Below, in pieces: positions 12,345 to 21,056 of a DNA stretch of 29,889 nucleotides. The position numbers were made by a program, and so were the translations under genes. The notes beneath the pieces were generated by a model. The model did not search any database and was not told the DNA's origin. It worked only from the letters and a program-made list of their open reading frames with translations. Source of the DNA: a virus; IMG/VR virus record IMGVR_UViG_3300012009_000049, positions 1 to 29,889 of that record. The stretch is one strand, 5' to 3'. Positions within the stretch are counted from its first letter, which is position 1, and the number at the start of each line of letters is the position of its first letter.

Positions 12345-14482
12345 TGGAAAAAGAAGCGAAGAAGAAAAAAGATGAGGGCAAGTCTCTTTCGGAATGGATT
12401 AAGATTGACGGCGAGAAAAAAGACCCCGAAGAATTTTGCTCATGGATTGACACTCAAGTCTTTCACCACCCGGTTGTAGAAAACCATCACGGCAAGTGGA
12501 AGGAAATCCTGGCTTGGGAGGAAGGCCATCAGTATTCTCTTTGGAATAAAACACAGGGCCGCGTTCTTCCTGTTGATCTAAACATCCGAAAAACGAAACT
12601 TGTAGTCAATGTCATAAAACCCCTGATTGAAACTATCGAAGGAAAGCTAAACTTTGAATATATGATCTCCGGCAAACCGAATTCCGGGGAAGACAAAGAT
12701 ATCCGGGGGGCCGATGTCGCCACAAAAATGCTTGACCACAATGATTACGTGGTCGGGATAGAAGACAGGCTGGAGGAACTTAAGGAAGATTTGCTCCGCC
12801 CTGGGAACGCTTGTGTCAAGTGGTGGTGGGACAAGAGCGCCAAAGGCCAATGGGCCCCAAAAAAGGGCGAGGGTATCGATAAAGAAAACACCCAGAACGA
12901 CCCTGGTGAGGTTGCCTCAGATGTTATTCCTATATTCAACATGCGGGTAGACCCGACCGCGCGAAGGCCGAGAGATGCTCGGTGGGCGCTGGAAATCAAA
13001 GAGGTGAACCGCGCTGATTTACTTGACATCTTCGACCTCCATGGAATTGACCTGAAGGATATAGACCCGACGCTTGAGTTTCAGGACCTCGAGGAAAACA
13101 AGGACAGCTACCCTATCGTCCGCAACGTAGAGAGGAAGGAAAACCAGCATAAAGAGTCAACATATATCATCAAGGAATACTGGGAAAAGGCAAGCAAGGA
13201 TTACCCGAAAGGACGATTTATCCTCACCTGCGGCCCCTATGTGCTTTATGCCGGGAAAAACCCGTCCCCGGAAGCCCTTCTCCCGTATTTTTTCTTTTTT
13301 TACAAAAAGCACAAGTACAGCTTTTGGGCCAATGGACCGGTCTATTATGTTATGGACCTGCAAAGAAACATCAACCGCACCATATCCCTTATCGCTGAAC
13401 ACATAGAAGCCTGGCGCCCCAAGATGGCGATCCCGGACGGCTCCTTAAAGCGTCACGCCAGCTTTACTGTTGGGCCTTTCGAGTTGGTCGAAATCGACAC
13501 CAGCAGGGGAGACCCCAAGCCGATAACTATGCCGGAGCTCTCTCCGCAGGTTATGGCTCACCGCGACTTCCTGATAGCATCCGTAGACAGGGTAAGTAAT
13601 ATTCATGAAGTGTCTTACAGTCGCTTACCTCAGTATGCATCCAGGGCCCCGGCCTCTCTTTACTCTATGATGCTTGAGCAGGAAAACATTAAGCTGGCCC
13701 CTATGGTAAAAATGGTGAATAAGACAATACAAGACATGGCGGCCTTTCGGCTGAAGCTTATGGGGCAGCATTACAAGCGCAAAAGAATGGTCCGGATAGT
13801 GGGCATAGCCAAGTCCACCTCAGTTGACTTTTTCGACGCAGATGACTTGAATCACAATTATGACGTCAGGCTTGAGCGCGGCGTCACAATCAATAAATCC
13901 AGCACTATCCAGACTAGGCTGTTGTTGGAGCTCTGGGAGAAAGGTTTACTCAAGGATGCCGACCGTTACAATATCATAAAACTTTTAGACTTCGGGACGG
14001 CGGAAAACGAGATTCGCTCCGATGTTGTTGACCAGGAAAGGGCAAGACGTGAAAACTATGCGTTGCTCCACGGCGAATGGGATAAGTTGCCGGACTACAA
14101 GCCTTTTAACTTGGACGTAATGGAGGCCTTGGGGATGCAGGGCCCTCAGTTTGAAGCGATGAAAGCACAGATGGATACAGAGAAAACGTCGAAAATATAC
14201 AAACATGACGATCATGCTTTACACTTAGATCAGCACACGACTTTGGTGAAATCTGAAGAATGGACCCAGGTTGACCCGGAGTTGCAAGTAAAAATGCTAG
14301 CGCACATTGAAGAGCACTTTTTCTATTTCCAGAATGAACAGCGTGCTCAGCAAGCGGCGCAGCACGGGCCGCCCCCAGCGAAGCCACCGGGAGTTAGTTC
14401 GTCTATTCCGCAGTCTGCGGGACCCGGAGGGACTTCCGGCGAACCCATGATCGAAGGGTTCCAGGGGGGACAAGGAGGGTAA
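12344..14482 (+). CDS. Portal protein (podovirus/P22-like)
   Basis: 712 residues, close to the size of P22-type portals. Typical segments are KLVVNVIKPLIETIEGKLNF (85-104), an acidic/basic region after it, PIFNMRVDPTARRPRDARW (196-214) and the long central helix and crown. NIHEVSYSRLP and VSRAP-like residues lie in the wing, and the C-terminal 200 residues are helical with Gln/Gly/Pro-rich ends. Twelve copies would form the vertex ring used by the terminase and later joined to the connector. Its order after terL and before scaffold and capsid agrees. It has no protease domain. Confidence 0.88.
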   Translation: MEKEAKKKKDEGKSLSEWIKIDGEKKDPEEFCSWIDTQVFHHPVVENHHGKWKEILAWEEGHQYSLWNKTQGRVLPVDLNIRKTKLVVNVIKPLIETIEGKLNFEYMISGKPNSGEDKDIRGADVATKMLDHNDYVVGIEDRLEELKEDLLRPGNACVKWWWDKSAKGQWAPKKGEGIDKENTQNDPGEVASDVIPIFNMRVDPTARRPRDARWALEIKEVNRADLLDIFDLHGIDLKDIDPTLEFQDLEENKDSYPIVRNVERKENQHKESTYIIKEYWEKASKDYPKGRFILTCGPYVLYAGKNPSPEALLPYFFFFYKKHKYSFWANGPVYYVMDLQRNINRTISLIAEHIEAWRPKMAIPDGSLKRHASFTVGPFELVEIDTSRGDPKPITMPELSPQVMAHRDFLIASVDRVSNIHEVSYSRLPQYASRAPASLYSMMLEQENIKLAPMVKMVNKTIQDMAAFRLKLMGQHYKRKRMVRIVGIAKSTSVDFFDADDLNHNYDVRLERGVTINKSSTIQTRLLLELWEKGLLKDADRYNIIKLLDFGTAENEIRSDVVDQERARRENYALLHGEWDKLPDYKPFNLDVMEALGMQGPQFEAMKAQMDTEKTSKIYKHDDHALHLDQHTTLVKSEEWTQVDPELQVKMLAHIEEHFFYFQNEQRAQQAAQHGPPPAKPPGVSSSIPQSAGPGGTSGEPMIEGFQGGQGG

Positions 14483-14483
14483 G

Positions 14484-14747
14484 ATGGCCAACAAAACCAC
14501 CAAAAGCAAAGCCAGTCGTTCTAGAAAAAAAGAACCGACGCTGGCGAAGGATGACCTCAAAAGCATCATCGAGAGCGGAAAGACAGTAGAGCTTCCGTCC
14601 GATGTTGACATCGTTAAGTATAACGGGAGGTTGCGCAAGGTGCACAAGTATCGACCTACAATGGAGCATGTTTCGTCTATCTTGACGATTCAAGCTAAAA
14701 CGGAAAAAGGAAAAATGAAATTCATGATTTCTACGCAGGATGCGTAG
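14484..14747 (+). CDS. Unrecognised small basic protein between portal and scaffold
   Basis: 87 residues, GGAGG before ATG at 14484. A basic Ser/Lys start (NKTTKSKASRSRKK) is followed by a compact region with PSDVDIVKYNGRLRKVHKY. The length and position would suit a head-assembly accessory, but I recognise no family. Confidence 0.6.
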   Translation: MANKTTKSKASRSRKKEPTLAKDDLKSIIESGKTVELPSDVDIVKYNGRLRKVHKYRPTMEHVSSILTIQAKTEKGKMKFMISTQDA

Positions 14748-14764
14748 ACTGGGAGTAAAAAGCA

Positions 14765-15883
14765 ATGCCTATGCCTGAAAACCAAGAAGCAGAAAAAAAG
14801 GACACCGGTCAAGAGGACTCGAAGGCCAAAGCACAAGCCTTCATGAGTCCCGGCGCCATGTCGGAGTGGGCTGAAGAAGCCAACATCTTCGTGGATGAAG
14901 AGGCTCCCCCGGATAAACCCCCGGAGGCGGAGAAGGAACCCGAAGGTGACGACAAGTCCAATAAAAAGTCCGCTGACCCCAAAGCAACGGACGCTGATAA
15001 ATCGGGAGAGAGTGAGAACGCCTCTCCCAAAGAAGAAGGTAGCCAAGTAGATGAGCGCCACACAGAGCGCTCCAAGACTTTGGAGGAACGCGAGAGAACC
15101 CTGAATGAGAAGGAAGAGGCGCTGGCCCAGAAACTTGACCAGCTTAACGAAGTCCTTTCTCGCGAGGGGCAAGGCCAACAACAAGCAGCCGACGGCAGTC
15201 AGCCTGCGGGAGAACAGCCACAGGAAGATAATATCGACCTTGATGAGATTGACGACCCGGCGGCACGTAATACCGTCAAGTCGCTGCTGAGTGAAATAGG
15301 CGGCCTTAAACGGCAAATAAAGACGTTTGAGAAATTCTCGCAAAGACAGCAGTATGACGAAGTCCGCAAAGGCTTGGAAGCGACCGTGTCGCAAGCACGT
15401 AAGGATTTTCCCTTCGAGGATACTATCGACAAAAAAACCGGAAGAAACGTTGCGATGGATGCCGTGGCTAATATAGTTGCGATTGAAGCGCAAAAGGATC
15501 AAGTGGCTCTGAAAAAAGACAAAAACTACAAAGTCCGAAACTTGACGGACTTGTTCTCTCATGCAGCCCGGTCAGTCCAGGCTCTCCAAGGGTCTGCGAA
15601 AGCGGACACTAAAAGCGAGCCGGTGACTGCGGAAGGCATCCTGAAGAACCACCCGGATATAGCCAAAGAGATAGGTGAAGCCTACCTTGCCAATTATCAA
15701 AAAGAACAGGCAGAGGAAGGCGCTCCAGTCCCCAGGGGCACAAGTCGAGAAGCCTCCATCGAAGCCCTGCAAAAACAGCAGAATAAGCGGAAAAACAGCG
15801 GGTCCTTGAGAGACCGCTTGGACGCCGCTATGGAAGACCCTGAAATTTACAATGCATTAAAAAAAGCTACCGCGAAAAGGTAA
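14765..15883 (+). CDS. Scaffolding protein candidate
   Basis: 372 residues between portal and capsid genes, the usual scaffold position. The first 95 residues are acidic, Pro/Lys/Glu-rich and disordered. A heptad helix follows (TLEERERTLNEKEEALAQKL), then helical regions such as VKSLLSEIGGLKRQIKTFEK and an Arg/Lys-rich C-terminal helix (LRDRLDAAMEDPEIYNAL). A long helical acidic protein with a basic C-terminal helix is the common scaffold design, in which the tail binds the coat. The call rests on position and composition and not on a sequence match. Confidence 0.7.
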   Translation: MPMPENQEAEKKDTGQEDSKAKAQAFMSPGAMSEWAEEANIFVDEEAPPDKPPEAEKEPEGDDKSNKKSADPKATDADKSGESENASPKEEGSQVDERHTERSKTLEERERTLNEKEEALAQKLDQLNEVLSREGQGQQQAADGSQPAGEQPQEDNIDLDEIDDPAARNTVKSLLSEIGGLKRQIKTFEKFSQRQQYDEVRKGLEATVSQARKDFPFEDTIDKKTGRNVAMDAVANIVAIEAQKDQVALKKDKNYKVRNLTDLFSHAARSVQALQGSAKADTKSEPVTAEGILKNHPDIAKEIGEAYLANYQKEQAEEGAPVPRGTSREASIEALQKQQNKRKNSGSLRDRLDAAMEDPEIYNALKKATAKR

Positions 15884-15907
15884 TGTAAAAATTCAGGAGA
15901 AAAAAGA

Positions 15908-17191
15908 ATGAGCGTTTTTAATATGTCTGACTCCGGCGTGACCAAGCTCTTCAATGAGTTCGTCATAGGCGGTGTCAGCGATCAAATCGTTGAGGAAACG
16001 ACTCTTTATGGTCGTTTCAACACCAACACACGTGATTGTAAAGGCAAGTACGCCCTTTTCAAGAACCTAACCCAAACCCCAACCTCGGCACGTCCGTCCT
16101 CTACCTCCACTCTGCCGACCGCGCAGCAGGGCACTTACGATGAGTTCAAGCTCTACATGAAACGCGGCATGTACGCACAGTTGCAGTTTGACGGGCTAGC
16201 CACCGCCTGCGCAGAAGGCAAGGGCGCCGTGGTTGATGTTCTAGAACAGGAAATTCAATCAATCACGCTTTACATGTCAAACCGGATGAACAAGCAGTTC
16301 TGGGGAGACGGCTCTGGCCGCTTGGCCCAGCTCGAGGCCGCCTCCAGCTCAAGCACGACCGTCCAGATTGACGGGCCCCTGTTTGGGCAGGACACGAATG
16401 GGTATACCGACCCTGGCCAGTATATCAACCAGGGGCAGTACGTTGACATCTATGACACCTCGGGAAATCTAGAGGTTGAAGAGGTCGAGATTTCCACCTT
16501 GGCTGACGATGGCGATGGAACCGGAACCCTGACTATGGCTGAGTCCGTAACTGCATCCAACGACAGTTACGTGTTTGACCATGACACTTACGCTTCGTCA
16601 GAAGCCGCGGGGACTGGTGTCCCCATGGGGATTCACGGAATAGTTAACTCCGCGGACCCTTACGTCGGTATCACTCAAGTTTCCTTTCAGGGTGTTGACC
16701 GCGATACCTATTCTTGGGCCCAGGCGAACGAAGTCGATATGGCAGATGCCGCAATCACCAACAATAAGATTCTCCAGCTGGTTCACCAGTGTGCAAAATG
16801 GGGAGGAAAGACATCGGTTCTGTTGACCAACGAAATAATCTGGCGGAGTTATTACCAGATTCTCGAGGGCGACAAAACCATGCCTGACTCTAAGTCATAC
16901 TGGGGCGGCCTTGAAGGCCTGACTTTCTACGGCGGGCGAAAAGGGAAAATCCCGATCATTTTCGATTATGATTGTCCCGACAACAGCATGTATGCTCTTG
17001 ATGATCGCTTCATCAACGTGTACGCTCCCACCAGCAACGGCCTGACTTGGCTTCCGGGGCAAAAAGGCCCCCTGACTAGAGTATCCGGTAAGGACGAGTG
17101 GGTTGCGGGCTTGGTGTATTACTACAATTTGGGTACACCGAAGCCGAGAGCCCATGGTCGCTTGTATGACATCAAGCACGCGGCCAGTTAA
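15908..17191 (+). CDS. Major capsid protein
   Basis: 427 residues with AGGAGA upstream. The pattern of an HK97-fold coat is visible: an N-terminal arm (to about 60), an extended loop region FNTNTRDCKGKYALFKNL, a spine-like helix AVVDVLEQEIQSITLYMSNRMNKQFWG (about 108-134), an inserted acidic beta region (about 150-240), and a helical A-domain IKILQLVHQCAKWG-like stretch followed by SVLLTNEIIWRSYYQIL. The C-terminal part contains strand segments such as IPIIFDYDC and DEWVAGLVYYYNL. It follows the scaffold. The exact capsid family cannot be fixed by eye. Confidence 0.85.
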   Translation: MSVFNMSDSGVTKLFNEFVIGGVSDQIVEETTLYGRFNTNTRDCKGKYALFKNLTQTPTSARPSSTSTLPTAQQGTYDEFKLYMKRGMYAQLQFDGLATACAEGKGAVVDVLEQEIQSITLYMSNRMNKQFWGDGSGRLAQLEAASSSSTTVQIDGPLFGQDTNGYTDPGQYINQGQYVDIYDTSGNLEVEEVEISTLADDGDGTGTLTMAESVTASNDSYVFDHDTYASSEAAGTGVPMGIHGIVNSADPYVGITQVSFQGVDRDTYSWAQANEVDMADAAITNNKILQLVHQCAKWGGKTSVLLTNEIIWRSYYQILEGDKTMPDSKSYWGGLEGLTFYGGRKGKIPIIFDYDCPDNSMYALDDRFINVYAPTSNGLTWLPGQKGPLTRVSGKDEWVAGLVYYYNLGTPKPRAHGRLYDIKHAAS

Positions 17192-17202
17192 GGGAGGGCA
17201 TA

Positions 17203-17625
17203 ATGGGATTCCAAGGACCTAAAGAAGTATTTAAGAAGCTACTCGATACATACAAGCTCACCTTCGACCACACGAACGGGACAATCGAACTCCCCATCGC
17301 TGTAAAGACAGCAGATGCCACGCTCTCTCGCTCTGACTCAGGGAAGATCATCACAACCTACGGGGATGCAAATGACATCGAGATTACGCTTCCCACCGCA
17401 AAATATAAGGGGTTTTTCTGCCTTATCGTCCAGTCAACGGATAATGAGCTGAAGGTGACTGCTGGAACAGCGGACACTTTAATAACTCACAATGACGTTG
17501 CTGCCGACTCGGTGGCATTCACCACCGGGACAGAGCAGATCGGGCAGGCTGTCCTTGTTTTGTGTGATGGAAATAAGTATTATGCCCTGCAAGTTACCGC
17601 CGGAACCTTTACGGTTGCGACATAA
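17203..17625 (+). CDS. Head-associated protein, first tandem paralogue
   Basis: 140 residues; AGGGAGGG precedes ATG at 17203. After a short start (MGFQGPKEVFKKLLDTYKL), the sequence is beta-strand rich with ITTYGDANDIEITLPTAK and TAGTADTLITHN. The next gene encodes a close relative. Position right after the coat and the beta-rich build fit a decoration (cement) protein or head-fibre base, but no family is recognised. The coding sequence ends 12 bases before the paralogue. Confidence 0.7.
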   Translation: MGFQGPKEVFKKLLDTYKLTFDHTNGTIELPIAVKTADATLSRSDSGKIITTYGDANDIEITLPTAKYKGFFCLIVQSTDNELKVTAGTADTLITHNDVAADSVAFTTGTEQIGQAVLVLCDGNKYYALQVTAGTFTVAT

Positions 17626-17637
17626 TAGGAGGGTATA

Positions 17638-18063
17638 ATGGGATGGCAAGGAGCGAAGGAAAATTTCAAAACGTTGATTAATGCGTACAAATTGACCTTC
17701 GATCATTCAAACGGAACAATAGAATTGCCTTATACGGTTAAGGCGGCGAGTGCTACACTGACCCGCTCTGACTCCGGGAACGTCATTACGACTTACGGAG
17801 CAACGGCGGCGGTGACAATAACTCTGCCGACTCCTGTATTTAAAGGGTGGTGGTGTCTGATAGTCAATGCGGTTGACCAGAACCTAACGGTGACCGCCGG
17901 GACTGCCGACACTCTTATCACCCACAACAACGCGGGAGCCGACTCGGTCGACTTCGACCAGACCAACAACAAAATTGGACAGGCCGTGCTTGTCATATCT
18001 GACGGCAATGCCTACCATGCGTTGCAGGTGACCGCTGGAACATTCGGCGTCAACGACGCTTAA
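17638..18063 (+). CDS. Head-associated protein, second tandem paralogue
   Basis: 141 residues, AGGAGGG before ATG. Its length matches the preceding protein, and it shares long exact stretches with it: YKLTFDH, NGTIELP, RSDSG, ITTYG, TAGTADTLITHN, IGQAVLV and ALQVTAGTF, without gaps except near the end. A recent tandem duplication is the simplest origin. Differences cluster between 50 and 85, which could mean the two copies occupy different capsid positions or form a mixed trimer. Confidence 0.7.
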   Translation: MGWQGAKENFKTLINAYKLTFDHSNGTIELPYTVKAASATLTRSDSGNVITTYGATAAVTITLPTPVFKGWWCLIVNAVDQNLTVTAGTADTLITHNNAGADSVDFDQTNNKIGQAVLVISDGNAYHALQVTAGTFGVNDA

Positions 18064-18093
18064 TAAGGCTGTTAGACTTTTTGGGCATAGCAA

Positions 18094-18133
18094 GGGCAGA
18101 GGGTCAGGCTCACCATAGCGGTCGCCTCTGCCC
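18094..18133 (+). promoter_or_regulatory. Hairpin between paralogue 2 and the next gene
   Basis: GGGCAGAGG (18094-18102) and CCTCTGCCC (18125-18133) give nine perfect pairs closing a 22-base loop, with flanking AGCA/TGCT (18089-18092 and 18137-18140) able to extend it. No T-run follows, so it is not a standard terminator. It could slow or partly stop transcription, lowering expression of the downstream genes relative to the capsid genes. Confidence 0.4.
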
Positions 18134-18158
18134 CCCTGCTTAAAACACGGAGGCAAAT

Positions 18159-19328
18159 ATGGGTTTTCTAAAAGGCCAAAGAATAGATGGCAGGCTGCAA
18201 GTCCGTCACGGCTTAGACTTCACGATGTGTCCTACATGGGCACTGGGGTCTAACGCCGAGATAAAGCTGAAAAACTCTCAGCTTATTGACGGCCAAACAG
18301 CTGGCTATATCTACTTTAAAGACGATAACTCCAACGAGCTTCTTTCTTTGAAAGAGGTGACGAGCGCAGTTAATTATCCCGAACTTTACGGGGGAGCGAC
18401 TGGCTCTGGAGTTTATGTTGAAGCAAAGGGTGGTGACACGAATATCGATGTCATCATGAAACCGAAAGGGACGGGGGTAGTCAAGCTAGATAGCTTTGAT
18501 GAGAATTTTATTATCGGGCTAAAAAGCACGGTTGCGCTCGGTGATTTCGTGCATAATGAAACAACCGAGACCGCCCTGGCTGCGGCGTATGCGAAAGTTT
18601 ACGACGACTCCGCATCAGAGTACCAGCCCCTCGCCACCTCCTCAGACGGCGACGGCTATACGAATGATTTCCAATGCTTTCCAGACACCGAAGCGGCTGA
18701 CGACTATGTTATGTTCGGCATGGACTCACCGTTCGGTGTTGTTCATTTCGACGTTTCAGCGACCGTTGGGGTATATAATGACGACGCCTGTAAATGGCAG
18801 TATTACGACGGCTCTGCTTGGCAGGACTTGACTATCATTTACGACGCCACGGACACCGAAGCATACGACGGCTTGCGTCCGTTTCAGGGCGACGGCTACC
18901 TTGTATTCTCTGCCCCAAGCGATTGGGCCGCGGCGACTTTCGATAGCCAAGAGGCTTATTGGATTCGGTCAGTTATTACCGCCGCCGAGGTCACCACTAT
19001 TCCCGTACTGGCAGATGAACACCGGGCTGTTACGGCTCCGGCGGCCTCAGAAGCTCCGGCTGACGGGACAATCGGGCGAGGACGCGTTTCCTTTACCACC
19101 AAATCTGGCACGAATAACGATACAAAATTTGTCCTGCTAAACTTGACAACCGGAGAGTGTTCGGCAGAAAAAACAATTACGAAGGGGCAGCTAGAAGATG
19201 AGATTGCGAACCTTGCCCTTTCTGTATCGAAGGACGATCAGTTAATGATGTTCTATACTGCTATAGACACAGGGACAGAGTACGCCAATGGTATATTGGA
19301 GCTTCGCTTACAACGGAGCTATTCGTAA
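18159..19328 (+). CDS. Possible head- or virion-surface protein
   Basis: 389 residues, GGAGGC upstream. The N-terminal 120 residues contain MKPKGTGVVKL, a motif common where phage fibre proteins describe repetitive beta structure. The middle (about 150-300) has WQYYDGSAWQDLT, then LVFSAPSDWAAATFD and YWIRSVI, resembling a beta-sandwich module that recurs in phage structural proteins. The end is charged. Acidic, Gly/Asp-rich and beta-rich, it suits a head-decoration or fibre protein. Specific function is not shown. Confidence 0.55.
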   Translation: MGFLKGQRIDGRLQVRHGLDFTMCPTWALGSNAEIKLKNSQLIDGQTAGYIYFKDDNSNELLSLKEVTSAVNYPELYGGATGSGVYVEAKGGDTNIDVIMKPKGTGVVKLDSFDENFIIGLKSTVALGDFVHNETTETALAAAYAKVYDDSASEYQPLATSSDGDGYTNDFQCFPDTEAADDYVMFGMDSPFGVVHFDVSATVGVYNDDACKWQYYDGSAWQDLTIIYDATDTEAYDGLRPFQGDGYLVFSAPSDWAAATFDSQEAYWIRSVITAAEVTTIPVLADEHRAVTAPAASEAPADGTIGRGRVSFTTKSGTNNDTKFVLLNLTTGECSAEKTITKGQLEDEIANLALSVSKDDQLMMFYTAIDTGTEYANGILELRLQRSYS

Positions 19329-19338
19329 TTAACCGGGG

Positions 19339-19360
19339 GAGGGGGAACTCTCCCCTCTTT
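19339..19360 (+). promoter_or_regulatory. Small hairpin with short T-run before the two-helix membrane gene
   Basis: GAGGGG (19339-19344) and CCCCTC (19352-19357) form a six-base stem with a seven-base loop followed by TTT, then the ATG at 19364. It may be a weak terminator. It also contains the only purine-rich sequence upstream of that gene. Confidence 0.45.
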
Positions 19361-19363
19361 ATC

Positions 19364-19585
19364 ATGACTGAGAAAAAGAGAGAACGCTTAGGGAGGCGGT
19401 TTTTTACCGGGGTGGTTATCATAGCCTTGGTAACAGTTGCCTTCTATTTCAGCGTTTACAGGGAAGCGGATTTTCAGTATTTTAAATACTATTCGCTGCT
19501 TGTAACTATCGTCGGTTTATTTGTCGGTGGGTATTTAACTGTCACCGATGTGATAGCCATAAGGAACGGAAAAAAGGAGAAATAA
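19364..19585 (+). CDS. Two-helix membrane protein, holin-like
   Basis: 73 residues. Two hydrophobic helices (about 13-32, TGVVIIALVTVAFYFSVY; and 42-64) are joined by a short polar loop, with a basic start (MTEKKRERLGRR) and a basic end (RNGKKEK). This is the shape of class II holins, which open the inner membrane at lysis, but many phage membrane proteins share it. No ribosome binding site is seen next to the ATG and a hairpin precedes it, so expression may be held low. No endolysin lies nearby, which weakens the holin reading. Confidence 0.55.
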   Translation: MTEKKRERLGRRFFTGVVIIALVTVAFYFSVYREADFQYFKYYSLLVTIVGLFVGGYLTVTDVIAIRNGKKEK

Positions 19586-19588
19586 GCT

Positions 19589-19957
19589 ATGACCCAAAAA
19601 ACAAAAGATAATCGTGTAACACTTATGTTGTCGATTCGGGATCGATTCAAACTCAGGGAATGGCTTCCCCTTTATCAGGGCGGCCTTACAGACACTATCC
19701 TCATAAAGGGCCTGCAGGAGAAAATTGAGTTCACGGAAAATGAAATTGAGCAGTTTTGCATCAAGGACATTTACAAGGAAGGAAAGTCCGTGGGGACCCA
19801 GTGGGACTCTAAAACAGAGAAGCCCCTGCCCCTCAAGCTGAACCCCGCCCAAACCCAGGCACTCAAGCGAGTCGTGGACATGGCAGATAAACAGAAGCTG
19901 ATGAACCTAGACAACGTTAGTTTGGCCGTCAAAATCCGGGACCTGAAGGAGAAATAA
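19589..19957 (+). CDS. Unrecognised 122-residue protein
   Basis: ATG at 19589 with AAGGAG. Mixed helical sequence: TLMLSIRDRFKLREWLPLYQGG, then an acidic helical middle (TENEIEQFCIKDIYKEGK) and KLNPAQTQALKRVVDMADKQ at the end. The stop abuts the next ATG. It sits in the connector region. A head-completion or assembly accessory is possible from position, but no domain is recognised. Confidence 0.6.
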   Translation: MTQKTKDNRVTLMLSIRDRFKLREWLPLYQGGLTDTILIKGLQEKIEFTENEIEQFCIKDIYKEGKSVGTQWDSKTEKPLPLKLNPAQTQALKRVVDMADKQKLMNLDNVSLAVKIRDLKEK

Positions 19958-20380
19958 ATGCAGGCGCCAAAATGGTTTTTGCGCTCACTCTCTCTCCTGG
20001 ATAGAGACTATTTCCCCGAATGGGACGAATTGAGCAAGGGCTGGTATATTCTAAAGCGAATGGAAGTTGAAAAAAGGGGGGTTCACATAAAGAACCCGCG
20101 TGTAGGGTGGTATGAACACCTGAACGAAAAAACCCTTGAGGACCTCCGCCGGCGGAAATGGCTTGGTCGTAAGTATGACACGGTTAATCACCCGGAAAAG
20201 TTTCTGAACATGTTAATCCAAAACAACAAAGAAGCGACCCTGAAGCGAAAAAGGGAAGCTCTTTATAAGATGGCTGACGGGTTAATGATCGGGCACCGGG
20301 CCGGGAGTCAAATTAAGTTTGACATAGGAGCATCTTATGACCGAAGCCGAAATCAGAACCGCAGTCCACAACCTGGTTAA
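19958..20380 (+). CDS. Unrecognised 140-residue protein before the connector
   Basis: ATG at 19958 with AAGGAGA. The first half contains aromatic-rich segments (YFPEWDELSKGWYILKRMEV and PRVGWYEHL), and the second half is basic and helical (ATLKRKREALYKMADG). It overlaps the next gene by 44 bases. Its ordering among head-tail genes suggests a virion or assembly role, but nothing identifies it. Confidence 0.6.
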   Translation: MQAPKWFLRSLSLLDRDYFPEWDELSKGWYILKRMEVEKRGVHIKNPRVGWYEHLNEKTLEDLRRRKWLGRKYDTVNHPEKFLNMLIQNNKEATLKRKREALYKMADGLMIGHRAGSQIKFDIGASYDRSRNQNRSPQPG

Positions 20381-21056
20381 GGAGTATTCTACAGACACAG
20401 GAGCTCTACTGGGGGCAGACAACACCCTCATTGACTTTTTCATCGACACCGCCATGGATGTGGTTGTTATCGACTTGGTGGAGTATTGCCCGGAAGAGTT
20501 TGTCACCGATGAAGATGTAGACTTAGTTGCGGACACGGCGACTTTCACCTTCTCCAACACGAATTGGATACAAATCCGGGCGGCACACAAGAATGAAGAT
20601 GACGAATCAAAAACACCGATTCAGTATATAGAGCAGACCGACCTTGACAAGTTTTCGTATGTCGGGCAGACCGACGCCGATCCTCTTCACTTTACCAGGA
20701 AGGGGGGGACCATGGTTTGGCTCCCAACGCCGTCGGGCGCCGTAACAGACTACGCTAAATTCTGGCTTATCCTAGGGGACTCCATGGCGGAATCCGGGCC
20801 GTCACTTATCCCATCTATCGCCCATCGCCTCATTCCGATGATGGCAGCAAATATCATTCTTATTACCTTTGAGAGCACTGAGGCTAATAATATTTTCCGG
20901 CTGTATCAGTACATGCTCCGCAAGGTTGGGAGCCTCTTGAGACATCGGATGCAATTTCAGCCTCAGTATTTAAGAAGAGACCCTGCCACCCACCGGTCGG
21001 TGAGAGAACCCACTGAATACGATCCTTTCAGCAGGGGCTTTTTCGGGAGCGAATGA
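20337..21056 (+). CDS. Head-tail connector (adaptor) protein
   Basis: 239 residues, AGGAGC upstream of ATG at 20337. The helical opening MTEAEIRTAVHNLVKEYSTD, then LIDFFIDTAMDVVVIDLVEY, is followed by a beta region (DTATFTFSNTNWIQIRAAH) and a long C-terminal helical bundle (IAHRLIPMMAANIILITFES; NNIFRLYQYMLRKVGSLLRHRM). This build matches podovirus connector/adaptor proteins that ring the portal. The next gene is a nozzle-type protein, as expected for such a short tail. The precise family is inferred. Confidence 0.6.
   Translation: MTEAEIRTAVHNLVKEYSTDTGALLGADNTLIDFFIDTAMDVVVIDLVEYCPEEFVTDEDVDLVADTATFTFSNTNWIQIRAAHKNEDDESKTPIQYIEQTDLDKFSYVGQTDADPLHFTRKGGTMVWLPTPSGAVTDYAKFWLILGDSMAESGPSLIPSIAHRLIPMMAANIILITFESTEANNIFRLYQYMLRKVGSLLRHRMQFQPQYLRRDPATHRSVREPTEYDPFSRGFFGSE

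Noticed and set aside
14690-15562. 290-residue minus frame
   Set aside because: It is the reverse of the scaffold gene; hydrophobic runs arise from its charged codons. No start signals.
18094-18140. Rho-independent terminator after the paralogues
   Set aside because: The stem is good but no T-run follows, so I list it only as a hairpin.
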